Positions 56,776-64,000 of a DNA stretch of 64,000 bases are shown one piece after another. The position numbers and the translations under genes are program-made. Within the stretch, counting starts at the first letter, position 1, and the number at the start of each line of letters is the position of its first letter. Origin of the DNA: Streptomyces sp. Ag109_O5-10 (GTDB lineage: Bacteria > Actinomycetota > Actinomycetes > Streptomycetales > Streptomycetaceae). Location: NCBI RefSeq assembly GCF_900105755.1, contig NZ_FNTQ01000001.1, positions 2,170,001-2,234,000 of the forward strand. Direction: 5' to 3'. The notes under the pieces are model-generated. The model ran no database searches. It was not told the DNA's origin and worked only from the letters and a program-made list of their open reading frames with translations.

Positions 56776-58253
56776 ACGTCGGCCAGGAGGGGCAGCAGTT
56801 CCATCGCCGTCGTCACGTCACCTGTCAGCGCACGGTCCTCCATGTCTGCCGACAGGGCCGCTGCCGCCAGTGTGAAGGCGGGCACCGTCGGTTCCACCGG
56901 GCCCATCCGCAACGCCCGTACGGCCGCGACCAGTTCGCAGGCCAGTACCACCGGGAAGGCCTCGGCCGCACGTTCCGCCTGCTTCGCCGCCTGGTCCGCG
57001 AAGCTCGCGGCCTCCTCCAGGCCGTGGGAGAGGACGGTGTGGCCCGCCGACGCCGGGGCCGCGCTGGAACGGAGCTCTGCCAGGGCCGAGTTGGCGGTGT
57101 ACTCCAGGATCATCGTGCCGGAGCTGCCGGCCGGCCCCGCGGTCAGGAAGGCGGGCAGGCCCGTGAGGTCGGGGCGGGTGAGGGCCTGGAGGCGGGCGGC
57201 GGAGAGCTGGGCGGTCTGCAGGAGGGCGAGGTCGAGGCCGTCCAGGGCCAGGGCGAGCGGGGCCGCGAAGAAGCCGCCGTGGTGGTAGACGTTGCCGTCG
57301 GGGGCCAGGACCGGGTTCTCCGTGGGGCAGTTGATCTCCGTCTCGATGACGTGGCGGAGCCGGTCCGCGGCCTCCAGGGCCGCACCGTGGACCTGGGGGA
57401 AGGCGCGGAAGCCGTAGGGGTCCTGGATGCGGCGGCCGGTGGTGACCGGGTGGCCGGGGATCGCGAGGAGACGTCGTACCTCCGCCGCCGCCCTGGCCGG
57501 GCCGGGGTACGGGCGCAGGGCGTGCACCTCGGGGGCGTACGCCTCCGCGGATCCGGAGACGGCGGCCAGGGAGAGGGCGGCCACCGCGTGCGTGGCCCGC
57601 AGCAGCACGTCCAGGTCGTGGCAGGCCAGGGCGGCCCGGCCCAGGGCGAGGGCGTTGCTGCTGAGGAGGGCGAGCGCGTCGCCGGGGCGGAGGGTGAGCG
57701 GGGCGGGCAGTTCGGCGTCGGGGGACGCGGTGAGCCAGGGGCGTTCGCCGATCAGGGTGAGGCCGGTCTGGGCCAGGGCGGCGAGGTCGCCGGTGCCGAC
57801 CCCGCCGTACTCGTTGACCGCGGGGTGCACACCGAGGCGCAGCGCCTCGGTCAGCCCGGTGACGAAGGAGGGGTGGATGCCGGAGCCTGCGGCCAGCAGC
57901 TGGTTGGCCCGGACGGCCAGCAGCGCGCGGGCCTGACGGGCCGGCAGCAGCGGGCCCGCGCCGCCGGCGTGGCTGCGCAGCAGGCGCACGGTGTGGCCGG
58001 CCGCGTCGGCCGGGGCGACGGTGACGGAGCGGTGGGCGCCGACGCCGGTGCCGCGGCCGTACCAGCGGCCCCGGGCGGCGAGGTGCCCGGCGCGCTCGTG
58101 GGCCCGGCGGACCCGGTCGAGCGCCTCGGACGGCACGAGGGGAACGGCAACGGCGTCGGCCAGCCGGACGAGTCCGGTCAGGCCGAGGCCGTTGCCGTCG
58201 AGCACGACACGGTCCAAGGAGGGTCCAGGGACGATCCGTGGCAGGTCGGGCAC
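56772..58253 (-). CDS. Aromatic ammonia-lyase-like enzyme with an atypical MIO triad
   Basis: The 493-residue protein has the histidine/phenylalanine ammonia-lyase fold: YGRGTGVG at the N-terminus, RRIQDPYGFRAFPQVHGA, PTENPVL and the core GLTEALRLGVHP. The usual Ala-Ser-Gly that cyclises into the MIO electrophile is here Gly153-Thr154-Gly155 (VGTGDLAALA). Whether an MIO-like group can form from Thr is doubtful, so activity is uncertain. It starts two bases downstream of the osmoprotectant-binding-protein gene, so they are transcribed together. Possible roles are a lyase with altered chemistry or a ligand-binding remnant. Confidence 0.8.
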   Translation of the reverse strand: MPDLPRIVPGPSLDRVVLDGNGLGLTGLVRLADAVAVPLVPSEALDRVRRAHERAGHLAARGRWYGRGTGVGAHRSVTVAPADAAGHTVRLLRSHAGGAGPLLPARQARALLAVRANQLLAAGSGIHPSFVTGLTEALRLGVHPAVNEYGGVGTGDLAALAQTGLTLIGERPWLTASPDAELPAPLTLRPGDALALLSSNALALGRAALACHDLDVLLRATHAVAALSLAAVSGSAEAYAPEVHALRPYPGPARAAAEVRRLLAIPGHPVTTGRRIQDPYGFRAFPQVHGAALEAADRLRHVIETEINCPTENPVLAPDGNVYHHGGFFAAPLALALDGLDLALLQTAQLSAARLQALTRPDLTGLPAFLTAGPAGSSGTMILEYTANSALAELRSSAAPASAGHTVLSHGLEEAASFADQAAKQAERAAEAFPVVLACELVAAVRALRMGPVEPTVPAFTLAAAALSADMEDRALTGDVTTAMELLPLLADV

Positions 58254-58255
58254 GG

Positions 58256-59221
58256 TCAGCTGCTGAGGCCGACCTTCTTCAGCCAGGCCTGGGCGACGTC
58301 CAGCGGGTCCTTGTTGCCCGACTGCACCTGGGTGTCCAGGTCCAGCAGGGTCGCCGTGTCCAGCTTGGCGGAGACGGCGTTGAGGGCGTCGGTGGCCGTC
58401 TGGTTCAGGGCGCTCTTGTATACGAGGGGCTGGACGTTCTCGAAGCCGAAGAGGTTCTTCGGGTCCTGGAGGACGACGAACTTCTCCTTGGTGATGGTCG
58501 GGTCCGTGCTGAAGATGTCGCCGGCCTGCACCGCGTTCTTCTTCAGAGCGGCCTGGGTGAGCGCGCCGCCCGCGTCGAGCGCCTTGAAGGACTTGAACTC
58601 CAGGCCGTAGACGGACTTCAGGCCGACCAGGCCCTGCTGACGGGTCTGGAACTCCGGCGAGGCGCCGATGACCAGGTCCTTGGCGATGGTCTTGAGGTCG
58701 GCTATGGAGGACTTCTCGGTGAGGTTGTACTTGGCGGCGGTGGCCGCGTTGAGCGTCACCGTGTCCTTGTCCTGCGCGGCCGCCGGGTTCAGCAGCGTCA
58801 GCTTGGAGTCCAGCTTGGCCTCGATGGCCGAGGTGGTCTCCTCGATGGTCTTCGGGGCCGCCTTCGGGTCGAGGTAGGCGAGCAGGGCGCCGTTGTACTC
58901 GGGCAGGACCGATATCGACCCGTTCTTGAGCAGTCCGTAGGTCGTCTCACGACTGCCGATGTTCGGCTTGTAGGTGACCTTCACGCCCTTGGCCTTGAGC
59001 GCTTCGCCGTAGATGTCGGCGATCAGGTTGCTTTCGGCGAAGTTGTTGGCGCCGACGACCACGGTGTCCCCGCTCGCCTTGCTGTCCGACAGCGGGTCGG
59101 ACTTGCTGTCGCTGGAGGAGGAGGAACAGCCCGCCAGCAGGGCCGTCGTCGCGGCGAGCGCGACGGCCGCCACGCCTCGGTATGTCCGGATTGACCTGCT
59201 GGGAAGGGTGTTGGAAGTCAC
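58256..59221 (-). CDS. Osmoprotectant/glycine-betaine-type ABC transporter, binding lipoprotein
   Basis: The 321-residue lipoprotein starts at GTG and has the lipobox LLAGC (Cys32). It is an OpuAC/OpuBC-type quaternary-ammonium binding protein: VVVGANNFAESNLIADIYGEALK, SISVLPEYNGALLAYLD and DIFSTDPTITKEKFVVL. It precedes the lyase gene with a two-base gap. A related permease fragment is at 63700-64000, separated by the conservon. Substrate may be glycine betaine, choline or ectoine-like. Confidence 0.88.
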   Translation of the reverse strand: MTSNTLPSRSIRTYRGVAAVALAATTALLAGCSSSSSDSKSDPLSDSKASGDTVVVGANNFAESNLIADIYGEALKAKGVKVTYKPNIGSRETTYGLLKNGSISVLPEYNGALLAYLDPKAAPKTIEETTSAIEAKLDSKLTLLNPAAAQDKDTVTLNAATAAKYNLTEKSSIADLKTIAKDLVIGASPEFQTRQQGLVGLKSVYGLEFKSFKALDAGGALTQAALKKNAVQAGDIFSTDPTITKEKFVVLQDPKNLFGFENVQPLVYKSALNQTATDALNAVSAKLDTATLLDLDTQVQSGNKDPLDVAQAWLKKVGLSS

Positions 59222-59576
59222 GGTTGCCGTTCCGGGAGCTGTGGGAAGGGTGGGGGTGTTGCGAACCACGCGGGAGCTGTTGCGCCACGGGCTGTTGCGA
59301 ACCACTCCCGACGATCCAATCCAGCCGGTTCTCGGTGAGTCAAGTGCCTCCGGGTTACCGATTGGCTTCGATCCGTGGCCAGTTGTGGACGGAGAGCGGT
59401 CTCTTTGTAACGGATTCTTGATAAAGAGCAAGCGGAATCGAGCTTCAAGAACGCTGTAGTCTCACGGCAGTTGATATCGGTCACAGCGGTGCACGGGGCC
59501 CGCTACTCGGTGTCGTTCAGCAACAGCTCGGGGTGAAGACGCCCCCCAGACCAGACACCCTCATGAAGGAGGCCCG
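59222..59576. promoter_or_regulatory. Divergent intergenic region with 13-bp direct repeats
   Basis: TGTTGCGAACCAC occurs at 59257-59269 and 59293-59305, with a partial copy TGTTGCGCCAC at 59278-59288. Spacing is 21 and 15 bases. The repeats lie 36-84 bases upstream of the binding-protein start. The remainder is relatively AT-rich (TTGTAACGGATTCTTGATAAAG). AAGGAGG at 59566-59572 is the ribosome site of cvnA. No ORF is supported here. Confidence 0.5.
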
Positions 59577-62090
59577 GTGTCCACGAACCAGGTGGACGCG
59601 CCCGTCCGGCCCGCCCAGGCGCGGGGCGGGATACGGGGTTTCGCCGACCGTTGGCCCTTCCGGCGCAAGCTCAACCTGCTGGTCGGTGTCCCGCTCGCCG
59701 TCATCGCCGTACTGCTGGCCTACGTCTTCACCGACCTGCTGGGGCAGTCCACCAGCGCGGAGGACGTCGCGCAGACGGTCCGGGACAGCGCGCAGGTGGC
59801 ACGCCTCGTGGACAGCGTCGAAGCGGAGCACCAGCAGGCGATCCTGCTCTCCGCGCGCTACGAATCCGGCTACTCCACCCCCTCGGCGGCCGCCTACCGC
59901 GCGGCCCAGAAGACGGTGGACTCCCAGGTCGCGGAGGTACGCGACACCTTCGGCGACCGGCTGCCGGACAGCGAGGCGGCCGCCCTGCGGCAGATCGAGG
60001 GGCTGTCCAGCCTCCGCGACTCCGTCGAGCAGTCCTACCTCCCCGCCGACAACATCGACCCGGCCTACACCAACGCGTCCAACGACCTGATCGACGGCCT
60101 CGGCCTGGACCGCAACGCCAACCTCGCCGACACCTTCACCGGCAACCTGCTGGACTCGCTGCTGCGCGCGGACGCCGCCCACGGCGCCTTCGAGACGAAC
60201 GTGCTCGCGGCGACGACCGGTGACACCAACGCCCTGATCGAGTTCACCAACGCGGTCGGCGCCTACGACCTGTACCAGCACCAGGCCGAACGGTTCAGCC
60301 GGTTCGCCACCGAGGGCCAGGCGCGGCAGCTGGCCGACGTCGAGCACACCAAGGCCCAGAGCACCATCGCCGAGTCCTTCGCCGAGCTGCAGATCGACCC
60401 GACCAAGCTGCAGTCCGGCAACCAGGACCAGATCCGGCAGGCAGTCAAGGACGCGCTCACCGACTACCCGGCCTATCTCCAGCAGGCCACCGCCCGGCTG
60501 ACCATCACCACCTCGCTCATCGGCCAGATCGCCGACCGGGCCGACGCCGCCGACCGCGCCGCCGAACTGCGGGCCGTGCTGCTGCTGAGCGGCGCGCTGC
60601 TCGGCTTCGTCCTCTGGATCACCCTCGCGGCGCTGGTCCGCCGCTCGGTGATCCGCCCGGTGCAGGCCCTGACCGGGGTCGCGCACGAGGTCGCCGAGGT
60701 GGCGGGGCGCGAACTCGCCCGCGTCGCCGACGACGACGCCGAGGACTCCGGCCCGCCCCGGCTGCGGGACATGCCGGTCACCGCGCGCGACGAGATCGGC
60801 GACCTGGCCGAGGCGTTCAACCAGGTGCAGACCACCGCCGCGGCCCTGCTCGAACGCCAGGTGCTCAGCCGCCGCAACACCGCCGAGATGTTCGGCAACG
60901 TCGGCCGCCGCGTCAGCAACCTGACCACCCGCCAGCTCGCCTTCATCGACGCGGTGGAGCGGGCCGAGACCGACCCGGCCCTCCTCGAACGCCTCTACTC
61001 CATCGACCACATCGCCGTCCGCCTGCGCCGCAACGCCGACAGCCTGATGCTGCTGGCCGGCATTCGCGAGACCGTGCTGGCCGCGGGGCCGACCCCGGTG
61101 TCCAACGTGGTCCGGGCCGCGCTCGGCCAGATCGAGGGCTACCAGCGGGTACGGCTGTACGCCGGCACGGAGGCCATGATCGAGCCGGACATCATCGGCG
61201 ACCTCACGCTGATGGTGGCCGAACTCCTGGAGAACGCGGTGTCGTTCTCGCCGGCCGGCAGCCCCGTCGAGGTGACCGTCCGCTCCAGCGAGGCGGGCGC
61301 ACACATCGTTGTCACCGATCATGGCCTCGGCATGAGCGCCGAGCGGCTGGCCGAGGAGAACCAGCGCCTGATCCGCCGTGAACGCCTCGACCTGGTGCCG
61401 ACCAAGGTGCTCGGTCTGTTCGTGGTGGGTGCGCTGGCCCGGCGCTGGGAGATCGGCGTCGAGCTGACCCGGACCCCGGGCGGCGGTGTGACCGCCGAAG
61501 TGACGTTGCCCACCCGCCTGTTGCTGACGATGAGCGCGGTGGCGAACACCTCCGGCACCCCGTTCACCACGGAGCCGACCGGCGCCGGCGGTCCTGCCGT
61601 ACCGGTGGCGCCGGCGATACCGGCGGCGCCCACGGCAGCGGCCGAACCGACCGGCCCGACCCCCGCCGTCGCGGTGCCCTCCTGGGCCGAGCAGGAGAGC
61701 CCGCTCCCCCGCCGGCTGCCGCGCCGCGAGTCCGCACCCGAGCCCGAGCCGCCGCAGCCCCCGCTGATCCCGGCCGCACGCTCCGGCGAACCCCCCGCCG
61801 GCGCGGACGCAGACGCCGTCCCCGACTCCGCAGACGGGCCCCGCCCGCTGCGCCGCCGGGTACGCGGCGCGACCCTGCGCACCACCGTCGGCGCCGCCCA
61901 GACCCTCGCCCAGACGCCGCGCACCCGCGACGCCGAGGCCGAACGGGACGCCCTGGACGAGTTCGAGGCGGCGGTGGAACGCGCCCGGCGCGAGGGCGAC
62001 ACCGGGAGTTACGAACGGCCCGCACCGCGCACCGACCCCCTGCACCCCCCGCAGGACCAGAACCACCTTCCGGAAGGAGCCGAGCAGTGA
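59577..62090 (+). CDS. CvnA-type sensor histidine kinase with NIT domain
   Basis: The 837-residue membrane sensor starts at GTG after AAGGAGG. It has a membrane segment (about 34-53), an extracytoplasmic NIT (nitrate/nitrite sensing) domain of about 270 residues, a second membrane segment (about 334-356), a HAMP region and a histidine-kinase-like ATPase domain (VAELLENAVSFSPAG, TDHGLGMS). It lacks a typical HisKA motif, as in other CvnA proteins. A long Pro/Ala/Arg-rich tail follows. It overlaps cvnB (GTGA) and probably senses an unknown ligand for the CvnBCD GTPase system. Confidence 0.9.
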   Translation: MSTNQVDAPVRPAQARGGIRGFADRWPFRRKLNLLVGVPLAVIAVLLAYVFTDLLGQSTSAEDVAQTVRDSAQVARLVDSVEAEHQQAILLSARYESGYSTPSAAAYRAAQKTVDSQVAEVRDTFGDRLPDSEAAALRQIEGLSSLRDSVEQSYLPADNIDPAYTNASNDLIDGLGLDRNANLADTFTGNLLDSLLRADAAHGAFETNVLAATTGDTNALIEFTNAVGAYDLYQHQAERFSRFATEGQARQLADVEHTKAQSTIAESFAELQIDPTKLQSGNQDQIRQAVKDALTDYPAYLQQATARLTITTSLIGQIADRADAADRAAELRAVLLLSGALLGFVLWITLAALVRRSVIRPVQALTGVAHEVAEVAGRELARVADDDAEDSGPPRLRDMPVTARDEIGDLAEAFNQVQTTAAALLERQVLSRRNTAEMFGNVGRRVSNLTTRQLAFIDAVERAETDPALLERLYSIDHIAVRLRRNADSLMLLAGIRETVLAAGPTPVSNVVRAALGQIEGYQRVRLYAGTEAMIEPDIIGDLTLMVAELLENAVSFSPAGSPVEVTVRSSEAGAHIVVTDHGLGMSAERLAEENQRLIRRERLDLVPTKVLGLFVVGALARRWEIGVELTRTPGGGVTAEVTLPTRLLLTMSAVANTSGTPFTTEPTGAGGPAVPVAPAIPAAPTAAAEPTGPTPAVAVPSWAEQESPLPRRLPRRESAPEPEPPQPPLIPAARSGEPPAGADADAVPDSADGPRPLRRRVRGATLRTTVGAAQTLAQTPRTRDAEAERDALDEFEAAVERARREGDTGSYERPAPRTDPLHPPQDQNHLPEGAEQ

Positions 62091-62563
62091 GCACGTCGAC
62101 AGGTGACACCCCGACGGGCGGCGTCACGCCGACCGACCTGCAGGCGGCCGCAGCCGACTTCACCTGGCTGCTGAACCGCTTCGCCACCGAGACCGCCGGC
62201 GTGGTCGACGCGATCGCCGTGTCCTCCGACGGTCTGCTGATCGCGGTCTCGGAACTGCGTGAGCGCGCCCACTCCGAGCGACTGGCCGCGATCGTCTCCG
62301 GCATCACCAGCCTGGCCGCCGGCGCGTCCGGCAACTACGGCCTGGGCGGCCTCAACAAGGTCATCATCGACCTGGAGGGCGGCCATGTCATCGTCTCCGC
62401 GATCGGCAGCGGCGCCGTGCTCGGCGTGGTCGCCGACAAGGAGGCCAAGCTCGGCAACATCGCCTACGAGATGACGCTGTTCGCCAACCGCGCGGGTACG
62501 GCGCTCAGTCCGCAGCTCGTCCTGGAACTGAAGAACAGCGTCGGCGTCCCACAGACGCGCTGA
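62087..62563 (+). CDS. CvnB-type roadblock/LC7 protein
   Basis: The 158-residue protein has the roadblock/LC7 fold: FTWLLNRFATETAGVVDAIAVSSDGLLIA, then LGGLNKVIIDLEGGHVIVSAIGSGAVLGV. Such proteins act as partners of Ras-like GTPases. The GTG start overlaps the cvnA stop. It is the second gene of the conservon. Confidence 0.93.
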   Translation: MSTSTGDTPTGGVTPTDLQAAAADFTWLLNRFATETAGVVDAIAVSSDGLLIAVSELRERAHSERLAAIVSGITSLAAGASGNYGLGGLNKVIIDLEGGHVIVSAIGSGAVLGVVADKEAKLGNIAYEMTLFANRAGTALSPQLVLELKNSVGVPQTR

Positions 62564-62615
62564 CCGGCATCGCCGGTCGGCACAGCCGAGAAGGCCGAGA
62601 GAGGAAGACACAGCC

Positions 62616-63026
62616 ATGGCGGACCCGCCTCCGGGCCCGGACCCGGTCGGCCCCGCCCCGGCCGTACGGCCGTTCCTGGTCACCGCCGGCCGGGTGGCGG
62701 ACAGCGCCTCCGGACCGGCGATGCCCGTCGAGACCCAGGTGGTGGCCACCGCCGCCGGACTCACCGCCCTGGACCGGCTCTCCTTCGAGCAGCACGACAT
62801 CATCGCCGCGTGCCGGATTCCGCAGTCGCTCGCGGAACTGGCGGCCCGGCTGCGGCTGCACCTGAACGTGGTCCGGGTGCTGGCCGAAGACCTGCGCGAG
62901 GCCGGGCAGCTGACGGTGCACGTGCCCGACTTCGAGGCCACCCACGACTCGTCCGTCCTGCGCAGGGTTATCGATGGCCTGCGGGCCATCCCCGACTCCC
63001 GAGGGGTACTCCGTGACACCGACTGA
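62616..63026 (+). CDS. CvnC-type DUF742 protein
   Basis: The 136-residue protein has the DUF742 winged-helix-like pattern: RPFLVTAGR, then LSFEQHDIIAACRIPQSLAELAARLRLHLNVVRVL and DLREAGQLTVH. In conservons it links sensor and GTPase. Its 3' end overlaps cvnD by 14 bases. Confidence 0.93.
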   Translation: MADPPPGPDPVGPAPAVRPFLVTAGRVADSASGPAMPVETQVVATAAGLTALDRLSFEQHDIIAACRIPQSLAELAARLRLHLNVVRVLAEDLREAGQLTVHVPDFEATHDSSVLRRVIDGLRAIPDSRGVLRDTD

Positions 63027-63609
63027 CTCGCTGACCCGTGGCACCGGGCGTACGGCCGTCCGGCCGCCGCTGCCGGTGAAGATGGTCATCGCGGGCGGTT
63101 TCGGCGTGGGCAAGACCACCGCCGTCGGCTCGATCTCGGAGATCGAGCCACTGACCACCGAGGCCTCGATCACCGAGGTCGCGGCGGGTGTGGACGACCT
63201 CTCGCTCACCCCGCGCAAGACGACCACGACCGTGGCGATGGACTTCGGCTGCATCACCATCGACCCGACACTGAAGCTGTACCTGTTCGGCACGCCCGGG
63301 CAGGAACGGTTCGGCTTCATGTGGGACGACATCGTGGAAGGCGCGCTCGGCGGGCTCGTCATCGTTGACACGCGTCGCCTCGACGACTGCTATGCGGCGG
63401 TCGACTACTTCGAGCACAAGGGGATTCCGTTCGCCGTCGCGATCAACGCGTTCGACGGACGCGTCGAGCACACGCTGGACGAGGTGCGGTGGGCGCTGGA
63501 TGTCGCCGACGGTACGCCGCTGGTCGTCTTCGACGCGCGGGAACGGGGTTCTGTGCGGGATGCGCTGCTCGTTGTGCTGGAACTGGCGCTGGCGCGCAGT
63601 GGGGAGTAG
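63013..63609 (+). CDS. CvnD-type Ras-like GTPase
   Basis: The 198-residue GTPase has the P-loop GGFGVGKTT, the switch-region FGTPGQERF and the specificity-like segment INAFDG. It starts at GTG after GAGGGG, overlapping cvnC. It is the output of the CvnABCD module. A stem-loop follows. Confidence 0.94.
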   Translation: MTPTDSLTRGTGRTAVRPPLPVKMVIAGGFGVGKTTAVGSISEIEPLTTEASITEVAAGVDDLSLTPRKTTTTVAMDFGCITIDPTLKLYLFGTPGQERFGFMWDDIVEGALGGLVIVDTRRLDDCYAAVDYFEHKGIPFAVAINAFDGRVEHTLDEVRWALDVADGTPLVVFDARERGSVRDALLVVLELALARSGE

Positions 63610-63615
63610 TGCGGT

Positions 63616-63664
63616 GGGTGGGGAGCTGCGGGCCGTGTGTGCCTGAGCGCGCAGTTCCCCACCC
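63616..63664. terminator. Stem-loop between cvnD and the osmoprotectant permease
   Basis: GGGTGGGGAGCTGCG (63616-63630) pairs with CGCAGTTCCCCACCC (63650-63664), with one G-U pair, over 15 positions. It lies between convergent genes and contains GCAGTTCCCC of the dispersed Streptomyces intergenic repeat. Confidence 0.7.
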
Positions 63665-63699
63665 GACCTCCGGCCGGGGGTACCCCCCAGCGCCCTGAG

Positions 63700-64000
63700 T
63701 CAGTTGCCCTGGCGTACTCCGGGCGAGACCGTCAGCCGCTGCAGCGCCCAGAAGATGCCCAGCGTCGCCAGGGCCATCGCCGCCACCAGGGTGGCGCCGC
63801 CCACGACCTTCTCGTAGTTCTTCTGGTAGAGGCCGTCGATGATGTAGCGGCCGAGGCCGCCGAGGCTGACGTAGGCCGCGATGGTCGCCGTCGAGACGAT
63901 CTGGATCGCCGCCGAGCGCAGGCCGCTGAGGATCAGCGGAAGGGCGACCGGGAGTTCGACCTGGAAGAGGACGCGTGACTCCGGCATGCCCATGCCGCGA
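63700..64000 (-). CDS. Osmoprotectant ABC transporter permease, OpuB type (partial)
   Basis: This is the C-terminal 99 residues of a BPD-type permease whose start lies beyond the window. The segment GMPESRVLFQVELPVALPLILSGL is the coupling region of OpuBB/OpuBD permeases; GLGRYIIDGLYQKNYEKVV follows and two membrane segments close the chain. With the binding protein at 58256 it would import glycine betaine-like solutes. The intervening conservon is on the opposite strand. Confidence 0.88.
   Translation of the reverse strand, partial: RGMGMPESRVLFQVELPVALPLILSGLRSAAIQIVSTATIAAYVSLGGLGRYIIDGLYQKNYEKVVGGATLVAAMALATLGIFWALQRLTVSPGVRQGN

Overview
The window is a Streptomyces chromosome segment. 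Base composition is very GC-rich with strong third-position GC bias. Diagnostic genes are present: a two-domain germacradienol/geosmin synthase, a CprB-type gamma-butyrolactone receptor homologue, a CvnABCD conservon, an SSI-family protease inhibitor and a SAV2148-type HEPN protein. The order sulfite reductase / cys / ssu ... geosmin synthase ... cprB resembles, from memory, the S. coelicolor SCO6102-SCO6071 neighbourhood. It looks like core-arm chromosome; I saw no transposase, phage gene, tRNA, rRNA or CRISPR array.

Layout. 1-2350: end of an unknown gene, a secreted protein and a GNAT acetyltransferase. 2370-11901: an assimilatory sulfur operon. It opens with a Cys-containing leader peptide, then siroheme sulfite reductase, a small zinc-ribbon protein, APS reductase (cysH), cysC, cysD, cysN, an ssu-type sulfonate ABC transporter and a CbiX-like chelatase that probably supplies siroheme; a perfect stem-loop closes it. 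12088-16363: ketopantoate reductase-like protein, DUF1697 protein, MMPL exporter. 16451-19478: sugar ABC transporter (binding protein plus two permeases, no ATPase). 19670-22722: phosphotransferase, DnaQ-like exonuclease, HEPN/DUF5919-like protein. 22825-25038: two adjacent secreted proteins that together look like one copper amine oxidase split between its N2/N3 and catalytic domains.

25235-35927: glycogen-to-trehalose genes glgX, treY and treZ, interrupted by two M14 peptidase paralogues, an SSI inhibitor overlapping one of them, and an FHA protein. 35959-40749: Mph-like phosphotransferase, M24 peptidase, protease-less PDZ protein and a MurJ paralogue. 40885-41188 is a 19-copy, 16-bp tandem repeat. 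41217-48963: unknown conserved protein, geosmin synthase, P450, DUF89 phosphatase, cprB with a probable autoregulatory site, and a membrane-anchored LPMO. 48981-51388: secreted protein plus a DUF6230/DUF6114 pair. 51630-56519: Spo0M, TatA, ArsR-MgtA-type pair, TerB. 56772-64000: aromatic ammonia-lyase-like enzyme with an altered MIO triad next to an osmoprotectant binding protein, then a conservon on the opposite strand, then the end of an osmoprotectant permease.

The most unusual items are the split copper amine oxidase, the Gly-Thr-Gly MIO position, the apparent CTG start of an M14 peptidase whose 3' end overlaps a protease-inhibitor gene, and the minisatellite. All family names come from reading motifs by eye; no database search was run.
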